A stretch of DNA of 36,577 bases from Synergistaceae bacterium (GTDB lineage Bacteria > Synergistota > Synergistia > Synergistales > Synergistaceae): the NCBI GenBank assembly GCA_031290235.1, contig JAITNX010000183.1, positions 1-36,577 of the forward strand, read 5' to 3'. A model generated the notes under the pieces. The model was not told where the DNA came from. It saw only the letters and a list, made by a program, of their open reading frames with translations, and did not search any database. Shown here piece after piece: positions 1 through 8,404 of this stretch. The number at the start of each line of letters is the position of its first letter. Positions within the stretch are counted from its first letter, which is position 1. Both the position numbers and the translations under genes were made by a program.

Positions 1-399
1 GACTACAACGATGGCACAACCCCAGTGGTGCGGGCAGTGTTCGCCAATACCCCAGAGGGATACGCCGTGTGCGGCGGAGACATCCCAGTGGGGGCGACAC
101 TTTCAGTCGGGACAATAGACATGAACGAAATAATCGCTACGGCCACCGGCGCGCTGAAATCGGCCCTAGCCTCGAAGCCAGACTGTATCTTGATTTTCTC
201 ATGCGTCGGGCGCTATTTTTACATGGGATACGAACCGATGCGCGAGATCGAAGAGGCAAAAGGCATCTTGGATCCATTGGGGCTTCCCTACCAAATCACT
301 TACTCAGGCGGCGAATTCTGCCCAGTCTACTCAGGGAATAAAGAGGGACAAACCATAAACCGCAATCACAATGACACGATTGTGATCTGCACGCTGTAA
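1..399 (+). CDS. FIST domain protein, C-terminal part (5' truncated by window edge)
   Basis: The open frame runs from base 1 with no stop upstream, so the start lies outside the window; the GTG at 25 is not a convincing start. The visible 132 residues carry the FIST_C pattern: a glycine-rich CGGDIPVGATLSVG segment, a hydrophobic strand ILIFSCVGRYF, and a C-terminal strand TIVICTL. FIST domains are predicted sensory domains that may bind small ligands such as amino acids and usually feed into signalling proteins. Only 4 bases separate its stop from the ATG of the hybrid histidine kinase, so the two are almost certainly co-transcribed and FIST probably acts as the input partner of that kinase. 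The family call is by motif recognition; the ligand cannot be told. Confidence 0.75.
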   Translation, partial: DYNDGTTPVVRAVFANTPEGYAVCGGDIPVGATLSVGTIDMNEIIATATGALKSALASKPDCILIFSCVGRYFYMGYEPMREIEEAKGILDPLGLPYQITYSGGEFCPVYSGNKEGQTINRNHNDTIVICTL

Positions 400-403
400 G
401 GTT

Positions 404-2284
404 ATGAACGAGATACAACAGACAGCCTCTCAGACCAGCGCGCCGCAGGATGTCCCGTCCAGCGCGGATGAATTGATGGAGGAAAATAAAAAACTTCGTT
501 TAGATAACAAGAAATTAGCCCGAGAGATTAGATATCAACGCGACATCAATGAACGCAATAAAATAAGCGCCGCTGCCAAGGATAACCTCAGCAAGATAGT
601 CTCAGCCGAAAAGTCAAGGCTTGAGAAATATATGAATCTGCTTCTTACCAACTCTCCTGAAATCATCATGCTGTTCGACAGCGACAGACACATCATATTC
701 GCCAGCGAGTCGTACATGCGAATAAACAAAATTCCCGCATTCGGCCTTATCAACGGTAAATCGTACCGCGATCTGCTGTCTCCCGTCGTCAGCGAGGATT
801 TTCTGCAGCGCATGGACGTCATGTTTCAGACCGCCCTCTCCGAAAAGCGCTCCGTCCACATAGATTATGACATAGATTTTGGAGGAAGCGGGAACGTAAG
901 GCACTACAACGTGCAGGTGACACCTATGCTCGGCGAGGGGGGCACGGAGGAAGGCGCTATGGTCTTCTTCTACGACTCGACGGAGATAATGCGGGCGCAG
1001 TTGGAGGCCGAACGGGCAAAGGAGCTGGCGGAGCAATCGACTCGGGCAAAATCGGAGTTCCTCTCCCGCATGAGCCACGAAATGCGCACCCCTATGAACG
1101 CAATAATAGGCATGACTGCCATCGCCAGGACTTCGGACGAGATGGAGCGCAAGGAGTATTGCCTTGAGAAAATAAACGAAGCCTCGACTCATCTCCTCGG
1201 GGTGATAAACGACATACTCGACATGTCGAAGATCGAAGCGAGCAAGTTCGAGCTATCGGTTACAGAATTCAACTTTGAAAAAATGCTGCGGCGCGTTACG
1301 AGCGTCATGAATTTCAAGCTGGAGGAGAAGGAGCAGAACATTTTTGTAGAGATAGACAGAAATATTCCGGCCATGATCGTGTCGGATGAACAGCGTTTGG
1401 CCCAAGTTATAACAAACCTCCTCTCCAACGCGGTGAAATTTACGCCTGGCCGCGGCTCAGTCACCATTATCGCCGAAAAGACCGCCGAGGAGGACGGCGT
1501 TTGCACCATAAGGGTGACGGTGAAGGACACTGGCATTGGGATATCGAAGGAGCAGCAAAAGAAATTGTTCACATCTTTCGAACAGGCGGACGGCAGCATA
1601 TCGAGAAAATTCGGCGGAACTGGGCTTGGACTCGCAATCTCCAAACACATAGTCGAGTTGATGAACGGCCGGATATGGATAGAGTCAGAGGAGGGACGCG
1701 GTTCATCGTTCATCTTCGAGATTAGCGCGGGGTCGCGCCAAAAAGAGGCGGAGAATGAGGCTCACGCTGCCGGAATTTTGCGTTCCGTCCAAAAACCGCT
1801 ATTTCCATCGACTCTTGAGGACCGCGTCAACGCATATACGAATCAATCGCCGCAAAAATCAGAAGGAGAGCTCGATATCAATGCCTCCACCGACGGCACT
1901 TTAGACGGCAAACGCATCTTGATTACTGAGGACGTCAAGATAAACAGGGAGATCGTTGAGGCTTTGATAGAGGACACGGGCGTAAACATCGACTTCGCGT
2001 TCGACGGCGTGGAGGCTGTTGAAAAGTTCTCAGCAGACCCCAGAGTATACGACCTTGTCCTGATGGACGTCCAGATGCCAAACATGGACGGCTATGAGGC
2101 GACCAGAAAAATTCGCGCCTCAGGCCTGCCCGGCGCAGATTCAATTCCTATAATCGCAATGACCGCAAACGTCTTTCGAGAGGATATCGAGCGATGCCTG
2201 GCCGCCGGGATGAACGATCACCTTGGGAAGCCCATCGACGCTTCGGAGGTCATCGCCAAGCTCAGGCGATACATGGCGCGCTGA
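404..2284 (+). CDS. Hybrid sensor histidine kinase/response regulator (PAS-HisKA-HATPase-REC)
   Basis: This 626-residue protein has no obvious membrane segment, so it is probably cytosolic. Domains in order: a charged coiled coil (about 25-75), a PAS domain (about 75-200), a short linker helix, HisKA with FLSRMSHEMRTPMNAIIG (phospho-acceptor H225), and HATPase_c with N-box TNLLSNAVKFTP, G1 box DTGIGIS and G2 box FGGTGLGLAIS. A C-terminal receiver domain (about 505-620) has VLMDVQMPNMDG (phospho-acceptor about D555) and the conserved lysine in LGKP (about K609). Autophosphorylation at H225 would be followed by transfer to D555. No DNA-binding output or HPt domain is attached, so the downstream partner must be elsewhere. 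It follows the FIST gene by 4 bases. Confidence 0.93.
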   Translation: MNEIQQTASQTSAPQDVPSSADELMEENKKLRLDNKKLAREIRYQRDINERNKISAAAKDNLSKIVSAEKSRLEKYMNLLLTNSPEIIMLFDSDRHIIFASESYMRINKIPAFGLINGKSYRDLLSPVVSEDFLQRMDVMFQTALSEKRSVHIDYDIDFGGSGNVRHYNVQVTPMLGEGGTEEGAMVFFYDSTEIMRAQLEAERAKELAEQSTRAKSEFLSRMSHEMRTPMNAIIGMTAIARTSDEMERKEYCLEKINEASTHLLGVINDILDMSKIEASKFELSVTEFNFEKMLRRVTSVMNFKLEEKEQNIFVEIDRNIPAMIVSDEQRLAQVITNLLSNAVKFTPGRGSVTIIAEKTAEEDGVCTIRVTVKDTGIGISKEQQKKLFTSFEQADGSISRKFGGTGLGLAISKHIVELMNGRIWIESEEGRGSSFIFEISAGSRQKEAENEAHAAGILRSVQKPLFPSTLEDRVNAYTNQSPQKSEGELDINASTDGTLDGKRILITEDVKINREIVEALIEDTGVNIDFAFDGVEAVEKFSADPRVYDLVLMDVQMPNMDGYEATRKIRASGLPGADSIPIIAMTANVFREDIERCLAAGMNDHLGKPIDASEVIAKLRRYMAR

Positions 2285-2322
2285 AGGATGGCATAGCCTG
2301 GTTTTTACGTTTTACCCTTCAG
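2281..2322 (+). terminator. Possible weak terminator after the histidine kinase
   Basis: CTGAAGG (2281-2287, overlapping the stop codon) can pair with CCTTCAG (2316-2322), and the right arm is followed by GTCTTT. The loop is long (28 bases) and the T tract is short, so this is only a candidate. Confidence 0.25.
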
Positions 2323-2332
2323 GTCTTTAATT

Positions 2333-2352
2333 TCGAATTGATATCAATTCGA
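2333..2352. repeat. 20-bp perfect palindrome at the end of the TPR gene
   Basis: TCGAATTGATATCAATTCGA reads the same on both strands and covers the stop codon of the TPR gene (minus strand). It lies at the convergent junction with the histidine kinase gene. There is no loop and no T tract, so it is not a standard terminator; it could be a protein-binding site or chance. Confidence 0.6.
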
Positions 2353-3543
2353 CAATAGCCTCCACCGCCTCCCCTTCTCCGTTGACAGCGGAACGTCCCC
2401 TCTGTAAATAACCGCGGTAGCCCCATCCTCGGAGTATAACGCCAGCCCTCCGCCCTTTAGTATGTATCGGTAAACCTCCTCGTCGTCGCCAGCCACCCAG
2501 CGATCGAACCTCTCAGAGTACTTGGGGTCCATGAAATTGCCAAGCCCAAGCCCGTCCGACGTGCGGTGTGACTTGGACCTTGTGGCTATCTCCAATACGC
2601 GCCCGTCCTGGAAAAAAACGTAGGTCGACAGCTCCTCCGAACTGGTGCCGTAGGTCCAAAGTTCGTGTTCCCCCTCCGCCACCCGGTCGACAGGTTTGCC
2701 CCACACGCTCAGGATATCGGGACTCGAGGCCCCGATTTTAATGTTGCCTATGGACTCCCCGGGCGTCACTACAACAGCGTCGTCCGTCGGCCAGCCCATC
2801 ATGCTTTTTGCCGCGTTCATGCCATGAAACGCGCGCTTGTCGTCATCTGGAAGAAATTCGTTTGCCTTTGTGAAGCCGTCAAGCGCCTCCACGTACTGGC
2901 CAAGTTTCATGAGAGCTCTTGCGCTGCTTATCAGCACCTCCGGATCGGTTACAACGTTCGACTCGGTCAGCCACACGTAGCTCTCAGCCGCCTTCTCGTC
3001 CCTCCCAAGCCTCTCGTATAGGACGCTCAGGGCGTACCTCACATCAGGATCGTCCGGGATTCTCTCCGCAGCCTCCTCATAGAGCAACACGGCGTCGTTG
3101 TACATCCCAAGCCTCAGGTATATGCCTCCAAGCCTTACCAGAGCCTCTGTATCCCAGGGGTTGTTCTCCAGATGCGCCGCGTAGGAGTCGACCGCGTCCG
3201 CATAGCGTCCCAGCATCTCATACGAGTAGGCCATACGGTAGAAGATTTCACCCGTCCCTGGTCTCATTTTGAGCGCCTCGCTATATTTCTCCATAGCTAT
3301 GACGTAGTCTCCTCTTTCAAAGCACGCGGCCGCCTCCTCCAACACCCTTTGAGACGCTTCCAGGCTGCGATGGTACAGTAGCCCTCCAACCAGTGCCAGC
3401 GCGAGAAATAAAGACGCGGCGACCAGCAGCAACGTCCTTTTCGAAGTGATCCCGGCCCCATCGCCATCCGGCGCATCGCCCTCGGCATTCAGCTGTTCGT
3501 CGGTCATAAGGGCATCCTCTGCGCGGTGATTTTCTTCAACCAT
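2344..3543 (-). CDS. Membrane-anchored tetratricopeptide repeat protein
   Basis: The 399-residue protein begins with an acidic cytoplasmic stretch (1-36). A single hydrophobic segment follows (about 38-57, LLLVAASLFLALALVGGLLY) that should act as a signal anchor and place the rest outside the membrane. From about 65 to 240 there are tandem TPR-like helices (YVIAMEKYSEALKMRPG, YADAVDSYAAHLENNPWD, YNDAVLLYEEAAERIPDD and others), so it is probably a protein-interaction scaffold. The C-terminal part (about 255-399) contains GNIKIGASSPDILSVWGKP and a strand-rich stretch resembling small outer-membrane assembly lipoprotein folds, but this is a weak likeness. Partner and function are unknown. It diverges from the DUF2156 gene. 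Confidence 0.7.
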   Translation of the reverse strand: MVEENHRAEDALMTDEQLNAEGDAPDGDGAGITSKRTLLLVAASLFLALALVGGLLYHRSLEASQRVLEEAAACFERGDYVIAMEKYSEALKMRPGTGEIFYRMAYSYEMLGRYADAVDSYAAHLENNPWDTEALVRLGGIYLRLGMYNDAVLLYEEAAERIPDDPDVRYALSVLYERLGRDEKAAESYVWLTESNVVTDPEVLISSARALMKLGQYVEALDGFTKANEFLPDDDKRAFHGMNAAKSMMGWPTDDAVVVTPGESIGNIKIGASSPDILSVWGKPVDRVAEGEHELWTYGTSSEELSTYVFFQDGRVLEIATRSKSHRTSDGLGLGNFMDPKYSERFDRWVAGDDEEVYRYILKGGGLALYSEDGATAVIYRGDVPLSTEKGRRWRLLSN

Positions 3544-3727
3544 GATAAGAATTCAACTCCCCAGACTGATCATCATCCCATGTAACGCCGGCACATATTT
3601 TACCAGTAAATGTTATAAAAAACGCCATGAACAGATAAATTCGCCAGATATTCCACCAGTGTCACAATACCGCTGGACGTACTTCTCGTGTTCAAAAATA
3701 TGTGCTAAAGTTATCTCGGATGGGGGC

Positions 3728-4630
3728 ATGTTTGTGAGACTACTTTTTAAATCCATAAACCTTGACACTATAGAGCATTATCTAAAATTATGGAAACTCG
3801 TCGCGCAAAAATCGTCGGACTATTCGTCGGGAGTTCTGCTCTGTTGGGAAAGATCCCTCGGCTACCAGCTCGCGTTCGAGGAGGACGAGGATCTGGCGTG
3901 GATAAGGGGAAAATCGCCGTACGAGCACTACCTGGCCCCCGTCGGCAGATGGGACCACGGCGACTGGGGGGATATCATCAGGGCCAGGTTCGGGGGCGAG
4001 GCCGAGTTTCATCTCGTGCCTGAGGCATTGTTAAACATCTGGCGCGCTCAGCTTGGCAATGCTGTGGAGGCAGTCGAAAACAGAGGGAGCTGGGAGTATT
4101 TGCACCTGGTCGACGACCTCGCGGAACTCTCAGGCAAGAACTACATGCGCAAGAGGAACAGGGTGCATCAGTTCATCAAGCAGAATCCCTACGAGTATCT
4201 GCCTATAACGGAGGAGCTGCTGCCGCGTTTAGTCGAGTTTCAGGAGGAGTGGTGCGAGTCATACAAGATCTTCAGCGACTCCGGAAGCATAGAGCGCGAG
4301 AGCGAGGGCATAATTCGCAATATTCTTGGGAACTGGAGCAATCTCCCACAGATGATGGGCGGAGCTATAGAGGTGTTCGGCCACATAATAGCGTATACGG
4401 TTGCCGAGGCGGTTGACGACGAGCTAATAATGATCCATTTCGAGAAGGCGAGCCTCGAATATAACGCGGCGTACCAAGTGATAAATCATGAATTCCTTCT
4501 CAACCAGGGGCGGCAATTCAGGGTCGTCAACCGCGAGGAGGATATGGATGACCCTGGATTGCGCGACGCGAAGATGTCATACCACCCGATGGATTTCGTG
4601 AAGAAATTCACTGTAAAGATAAGGCTGTAG
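3728..4630 (+). CDS. DUF2156 / phosphatidylglycerol lysyltransferase C-terminal-like protein
   Basis: I place the start at the ATG at 3728 (MFVRLLFKSINL), giving 300 residues, the usual size for this family. The frame is open upstream to 3542, but that stretch is low in coding character and overlaps the divergent TPR gene. The protein has the acyltransferase-like (tandem GNAT) pattern of DUF2156: an N-terminal half ending in a W-rich loop, then YMRKRNRVHQFIKQNPYEY, FQEEWCESY, MMGGAIEVFGHIIAYTVAEA and HFEKASLEYNAAYQVINHEF, with a final REEDMDDPGLRDAKMSYHP. The related domain of MprF transfers lysine from tRNA to lipid. Stand-alone DUF2156 proteins are common in anaerobes and their substrate is not settled. 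No membrane segments are seen. Confidence 0.82.
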   Translation: MFVRLLFKSINLDTIEHYLKLWKLVAQKSSDYSSGVLLCWERSLGYQLAFEEDEDLAWIRGKSPYEHYLAPVGRWDHGDWGDIIRARFGGEAEFHLVPEALLNIWRAQLGNAVEAVENRGSWEYLHLVDDLAELSGKNYMRKRNRVHQFIKQNPYEYLPITEELLPRLVEFQEEWCESYKIFSDSGSIERESEGIIRNILGNWSNLPQMMGGAIEVFGHIIAYTVAEAVDDELIMIHFEKASLEYNAAYQVINHEFLLNQGRQFRVVNREEDMDDPGLRDAKMSYHPMDFVKKFTVKIRL

Positions 4631-4764
4631 CTTTTTGCCAAGGCAGCCCTCATTGACGCACGAGACGTCATGGCGCCGGAGCATCAGCCACAGGCCCTAT
4701 CTTAGCGTACAGCCCTCCAATTTTGGCGTCTTTGAGCTAAGGAGACGGCGGCCATCAATCCTGG

Positions 4765-5841
4765 TTATTCGCCGCCGCCAACTAGTTCTTTGAATATATC
4801 GGACACCTTCTCAAGCTTCGTACACTTGACTACGTTGCTGCCAGTGAAAAAAAGCCCCGTCTCCCAGTTGCCCTGATAGGCGTCCACCAGAGCTTGAGCT
4901 ATGCAGAACGTCGAGCGGTCCTTGAGGTACGAGCAGTGCGACAGGCACGCCGCCATGCAAGGTTTGCTCTCGACGTTGCCTGATATGTATTTCTCCACGA
5001 ACGGATTTCGCAGGACTCGCCCAGGTATGCCGACAGGACTCATTATCACAAGAACGTCGTCAGGGGTTGCGTCTATGTAGGCCTGCTTGTACCTCATGTC
5101 GGCATCGCCCTCCTCCGTGCATGCAAACCTGGTCCCCATCTGGACGCCGCTCGCGCCAAGCCCGAACGCACGAAGCATGTCGGATCTGTCCCATATTCCT
5201 CCAGCGGCAATAACCGGGATGTCCGTTTTAACGACGTCCTGCAGATATTTAGCCAGCTCAGGGACAACTCTCTCCAGCGAGAACGCCTCATCGGTGACGT
5301 GTTCCATCCTCGTCGCCCCGAGATGGCCGCCGGCGTAAAGAGGGGTCTCCACGACTATTGCGTCCGGCAGACGGTCATACAGCTTTCCCCATTTGCGGAT
5401 TATCAGATCCGCCGCCTTCACAGAACTCACTATCGGAGCCAGGGCTACGTCCGGAAAGTCCTTTGTGTATTCCGGCAGCTTCATAGGAAGCCCGGCGCCG
5501 GAAACAATGAGATCCACTCCGGCTTCCGCCGCGCTGCGGACCTGCCTGTCGTAATCAGTGAGCGCCACCATACAGTTGACCGCAATGATTCCGCCCGACG
5601 CTGCCGCGCGCGCCGTCTTCACGGCATCCGCCACAGCCATTTCATTTATGTCAAAGTAATTCCAACCCTCGTAGAGCGGATGGTCACAGGCCAGCCCAAC
5701 GCTGGCTATCGTGCCGATGCCGCCGCTGGCCGCTACTGACCCGGCCAGTCTGGATCCTGATATCTTGACGCCCATTCCTCCCTGTATGATGGGATACCTC
5801 GGCGAATGGTTGCCTATCTTAAGTCGGGGTAGATTTGTCAA
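4765..5841 (-). CDS. NAD(P)H-dependent flavin oxidoreductase, nitronate monooxygenase family
   Basis: The 358-residue FMN-binding TIM barrel starts at a TTG (5841) with GGAG eight bases upstream. The N-terminal motif PIIQGGMGVKISGSRLAG, the AGGHLG segment holding the likely catalytic histidine, VIAAGGIWD (phosphate binding) and GASGVQMGTRF are typical of nitronate monooxygenase / 2-nitropropane dioxygenase-like enzymes and of FabK-type enoyl-ACP reductases. In an anaerobe a FabK-like or other reductase role is as likely as nitronate oxidation. A C-terminal Cys cluster (C-x3-C-x3-C-x9-C, in CMAACLSHC plus STFC), followed by GLFFTGSNVVKC, is like that of clostridial family members. The gene lies 113 bases downstream of the DciA-like gene on the same strand and may be read through from it. 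Confidence 0.85.
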   Translation of the reverse strand: MTNLPRLKIGNHSPRYPIIQGGMGVKISGSRLAGSVAASGGIGTIASVGLACDHPLYEGWNYFDINEMAVADAVKTARAAASGGIIAVNCMVALTDYDRQVRSAAEAGVDLIVSGAGLPMKLPEYTKDFPDVALAPIVSSVKAADLIIRKWGKLYDRLPDAIVVETPLYAGGHLGATRMEHVTDEAFSLERVVPELAKYLQDVVKTDIPVIAAGGIWDRSDMLRAFGLGASGVQMGTRFACTEEGDADMRYKQAYIDATPDDVLVIMSPVGIPGRVLRNPFVEKYISGNVESKPCMAACLSHCSYLKDRSTFCIAQALVDAYQGNWETGLFFTGSNVVKCTKLEKVSDIFKELVGGGE

Positions 5842-5954
5842 TGTATTTACTCCTTTTTGCCGCTCTATTGGGTGCCACGCTCAGCTCCGAGCCACTTTCA
5901 ACCAGCGCGATCATACACCAGTATATTGCATTTCGTCCAACAATACAGCAATTT

Positions 5955-6449
5955 TTATGAGTTTTCGTCAAAAAACATTGGCATATTCCCGCTTGCGGCT
6001 CTGCATCTGGCTATGATGCGGGCAAGACGCGGATCCAGGCCAGTGTACTCCCTTAGAAGACACTCGTAGATGGCCTCAACTACAGACTCGTCCGGCGCCC
6101 TTCTCCTTCTCGGCGCAAATTTCGCCACCGATTTAGGCGCACTTATTTCCGTTCTGCGCGGATTTCCAGTCTGGAGCCTCATGTCCCTGACTTTTAATGA
6201 AACCCTGGTCCTGATCTCGCGCATTATCGCGCTTTTCCTGAAGTTCATGTCGTGAAGCGCAGCCTGTCCATCCACCGCCACGACCAGAACCTCGTCGTCG
6301 TATGACACAGGAGAACTCCTCCTGCCAAGAACCGGCCCAACTATCGACTGCCATTCCCTCTCCATGCGGGACAGTTCCATGCAGAGTCCCATTATGGATT
6401 GCAAATCGCCCATTGCGTTAGAAAGAGTGCGCTCCCCCTTACTCGCCAT
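5955..6449 (-). CDS. DUF721 / DciA-like replicative helicase-loading protein
   Basis: The frame can start at 6488, but the ATG at 6449 (MASKGERTLSNAMGDL) gives a shorter overlap with mnmG (11 bases) and a sensible 164-residue protein. Residues about 20-95 fit DUF721: a MEREWQSIVGPVLGRRSSPVSY core, then the strand DEVLVVAVDGQAALHDM and a helix ending in KVRDMRL. DUF721 proteins are now called DciA and help load the DnaB helicase in bacteria that lack DnaC/DnaI-type loaders. Placement next to recF, dnaN and dnaA supports a replication role. The C-terminal region (100-164) is basic, with an RRRR stretch, and probably binds DNA. Function is inferred from family and context. Confidence 0.72.
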   Translation of the reverse strand: MASKGERTLSNAMGDLQSIMGLCMELSRMEREWQSIVGPVLGRRSSPVSYDDEVLVVAVDGQAALHDMNFRKSAIMREIRTRVSLKVRDMRLQTGNPRRTEISAPKSVAKFAPRRRRAPDESVVEAIYECLLREYTGLDPRLARIIARCRAASGNMPMFFDENS

Positions 6450-8331
6450 CGTCTGATTCCACCGTTTGTGACTTGCGAAGGCGCTCAATGGCCACCTGTA
6501 CGAGTTGTATATCTACGTTGTTGACGCCCGGAACCCTAGATGCCTGACCCAGAGTTCTCGGTAAAACTGCCGTCAGTTTCTCCGCCGCCTCCGCGGAGAG
6601 TCCGCCAACCACATTATAGGACAGGGACATCGGTATCCTCAGGCGTTCCATGGCGGACAATCTTCGTACTCTTCTATTTTCCCTCTCCACGTAGCCCTCG
6701 TATTTTGTCTCTATCTCTATCCACGTGCCGGACTCATCGTCGAGATTCGTGCCGGTCAGTCTCGTCAGAGTGTTCCATGATACCTCGGGACGCCTCAAGA
6801 TGTCGAGCGCAGGCACTGGCTCCGTAATCTCCGAGGAACCAGCCTCCCTCAGAATTTCGTTCGTCCGGTCATTCGCCTGAATCCTCGCGGCCGACAGGCG
6901 TTCATGCTCAGAATCAGCGGCAATCCACCTCGCTGTCATGGCGCCCCATCTCTCGTCGTCTATCAGGCCGAGGTCCCTTCCTATCCCGGACAGCCTCCGA
7001 TCCGCATTGTCGTGCCTCATTATCAACCTATGTTCACAACGGCTTGGGAGCATCCTATACGGCTCGTCAGTGCCGCGGGACGTGAGATCGTCCACAAGAA
7101 CCCCTATATACGCCTGATCCCGGCCTAAAACCAGAGGTTCACGGCCCTTGACGGAGAGAGCGGCATTGACTCCGGCAATGAATCCAAGAGAGGCCGCTTC
7201 CTCATAGCCAGATGTTCCGCATATCTGCCCCGAACAGTAGAGTCCCCTGACCGCTCTCGTCTCCAGCCACGGCTCGAGCTGGGTAGGCCTCACATAATCA
7301 TATTCTATTCCATATCCTGGGCGAAGCATAAGGGCGCGCTCACAGCCTGGCAGGGTGTGTATTATTTCGAGCTGAACGTCCGGCGGCATGTAGGTGGAGA
7401 AGTTCTGCATGTATATCTCACGGCTGTTTCTCCCTACCGGCTCCAAAAATATGGGGTGAGACTCCTTGTCCGGAAATTTCAATATTTTATCGTCGAGCGA
7501 CGGACAGTATCGGGGACCCCTCACGCCTATTTCGCGGGTGGCCAGAGGCGAGCGGTCAAGGGCCGCCTTTAAGATGTCATGGGTCACCGTGGAAGTTCTT
7601 GTGCGGGCGCAAAAATGTCCTGTATGAACCCTCTTCTCGCCCCAGTGGGAGAAGGCCTCCGGCTGAGGATCGCTCGACTGCAGATCGAGGGAATCCCAGT
7701 CAACGCTGTTTCGGCAGATTCGAGGAGTGGTGTCTGTCCTGAACCTCGCCAGCTCGATGCCTGCCTTCATGATGGAGTCGGACAGGGGACCAGAGGGGAC
7801 CTGGCCCAGCGGACCTGATGGAAAATTGATCAGCCCCATGTGAACCTTACCGCGCATATAGGTGCCACATGCCATGACTACCCGCTTCGCGCTGAATCTC
7901 TCGCCCGCGACAGTGACTATGCCGGATACCCTTCCCGAATCAGTGACTATCTCTGCCGCCATCCCCTGATAGACGTAAAGGTTTGGAACAGAGGCGAGTG
8001 TTTTCGTGTAGTGCGAGCCATAATCGCGCAGATCGCACTGGGCCCTCAGCGTCCTCACCGCAAAACCCTTCGACGTGTTGAGCCATCTAAGGTGGAGTGT
8101 GGCAAAGTCGGCTGCCCTGGCCTGTTCGCCGCCCATCGCGTCCAACTCCCGGACGAGGTTCCCCTTTGCCGGACCGCCTATCGCCGGGTTGCACGGCATC
8201 AGGGCCGTGTTGTCAAGATTGTGATTTAGTATGAGGGTTCTGCACCCCATCCTGGATGCGGCGAGCGCCGCTTCGCAACCGGAATGGCCTCCGCCGATAA
8301 CTATAATCTCGTAGTCGTAGTTCTGATTCAT
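6439..8331 (-). CDS. mnmG: tRNA uridine-5-carboxymethylaminomethyl(34) synthesis enzyme MnmG
   Basis: The 630 residues match the family length. The N-terminal FAD-binding motif IIVIGGGHSGCEAALAASRMG is clear, followed by NPAIGGPAKGNLVRE and RTSTVTHDILK-type segments. Also seen are the family signature GPRYCPSLDDKILKF, with the conserved Cys used for catalysis, and GLYCSGQICGTSGYEEAA near the middle. The C-terminal region (about 560-620) ends in a helical domain that contacts MnmE and tRNA. MnmG works with MnmE to modify the wobble uridine of tRNAs using glycine or ammonium and methylene-tetrahydrofolate. It starts at an ATG preceded by AGGTGA. It lies 73 bases downstream of recF and overlaps the DciA-like gene, so it is part of the origin operon. 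mnmE is not in this window. Confidence 0.97.
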   Translation of the reverse strand: MNQNYDYEIIVIGGGHSGCEAALAASRMGCRTLILNHNLDNTALMPCNPAIGGPAKGNLVRELDAMGGEQARAADFATLHLRWLNTSKGFAVRTLRAQCDLRDYGSHYTKTLASVPNLYVYQGMAAEIVTDSGRVSGIVTVAGERFSAKRVVMACGTYMRGKVHMGLINFPSGPLGQVPSGPLSDSIMKAGIELARFRTDTTPRICRNSVDWDSLDLQSSDPQPEAFSHWGEKRVHTGHFCARTRTSTVTHDILKAALDRSPLATREIGVRGPRYCPSLDDKILKFPDKESHPIFLEPVGRNSREIYMQNFSTYMPPDVQLEIIHTLPGCERALMLRPGYGIEYDYVRPTQLEPWLETRAVRGLYCSGQICGTSGYEEAASLGFIAGVNAALSVKGREPLVLGRDQAYIGVLVDDLTSRGTDEPYRMLPSRCEHRLIMRHDNADRRLSGIGRDLGLIDDERWGAMTARWIAADSEHERLSAARIQANDRTNEILREAGSSEITEPVPALDILRRPEVSWNTLTRLTGTNLDDESGTWIEIETKYEGYVERENRRVRRLSAMERLRIPMSLSYNVVGGLSAEAAEKLTAVLPRTLGQASRVPGVNNVDIQLVQVAIERLRKSQTVESDDGE

Positions 8332-8404
8332 GCCTTCACCTATCCGTCCATCGTCTGATTATGGGAAGCCGGATAATTATACTACATTTGCCCAGACGGA
8401 CCTC

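Noticed and set aside
614-1192. 192-residue open frame on the minus strand
   Set aside because: It lies opposite the histidine kinase and shows no recognisable motif.
3542-3727. N-terminal extension of the DUF2156 protein (62 extra residues)
   Set aside because: It overlaps the divergent gene start, has no family similarity and no ribosome site; the ATG at 3728 gives the normal length.
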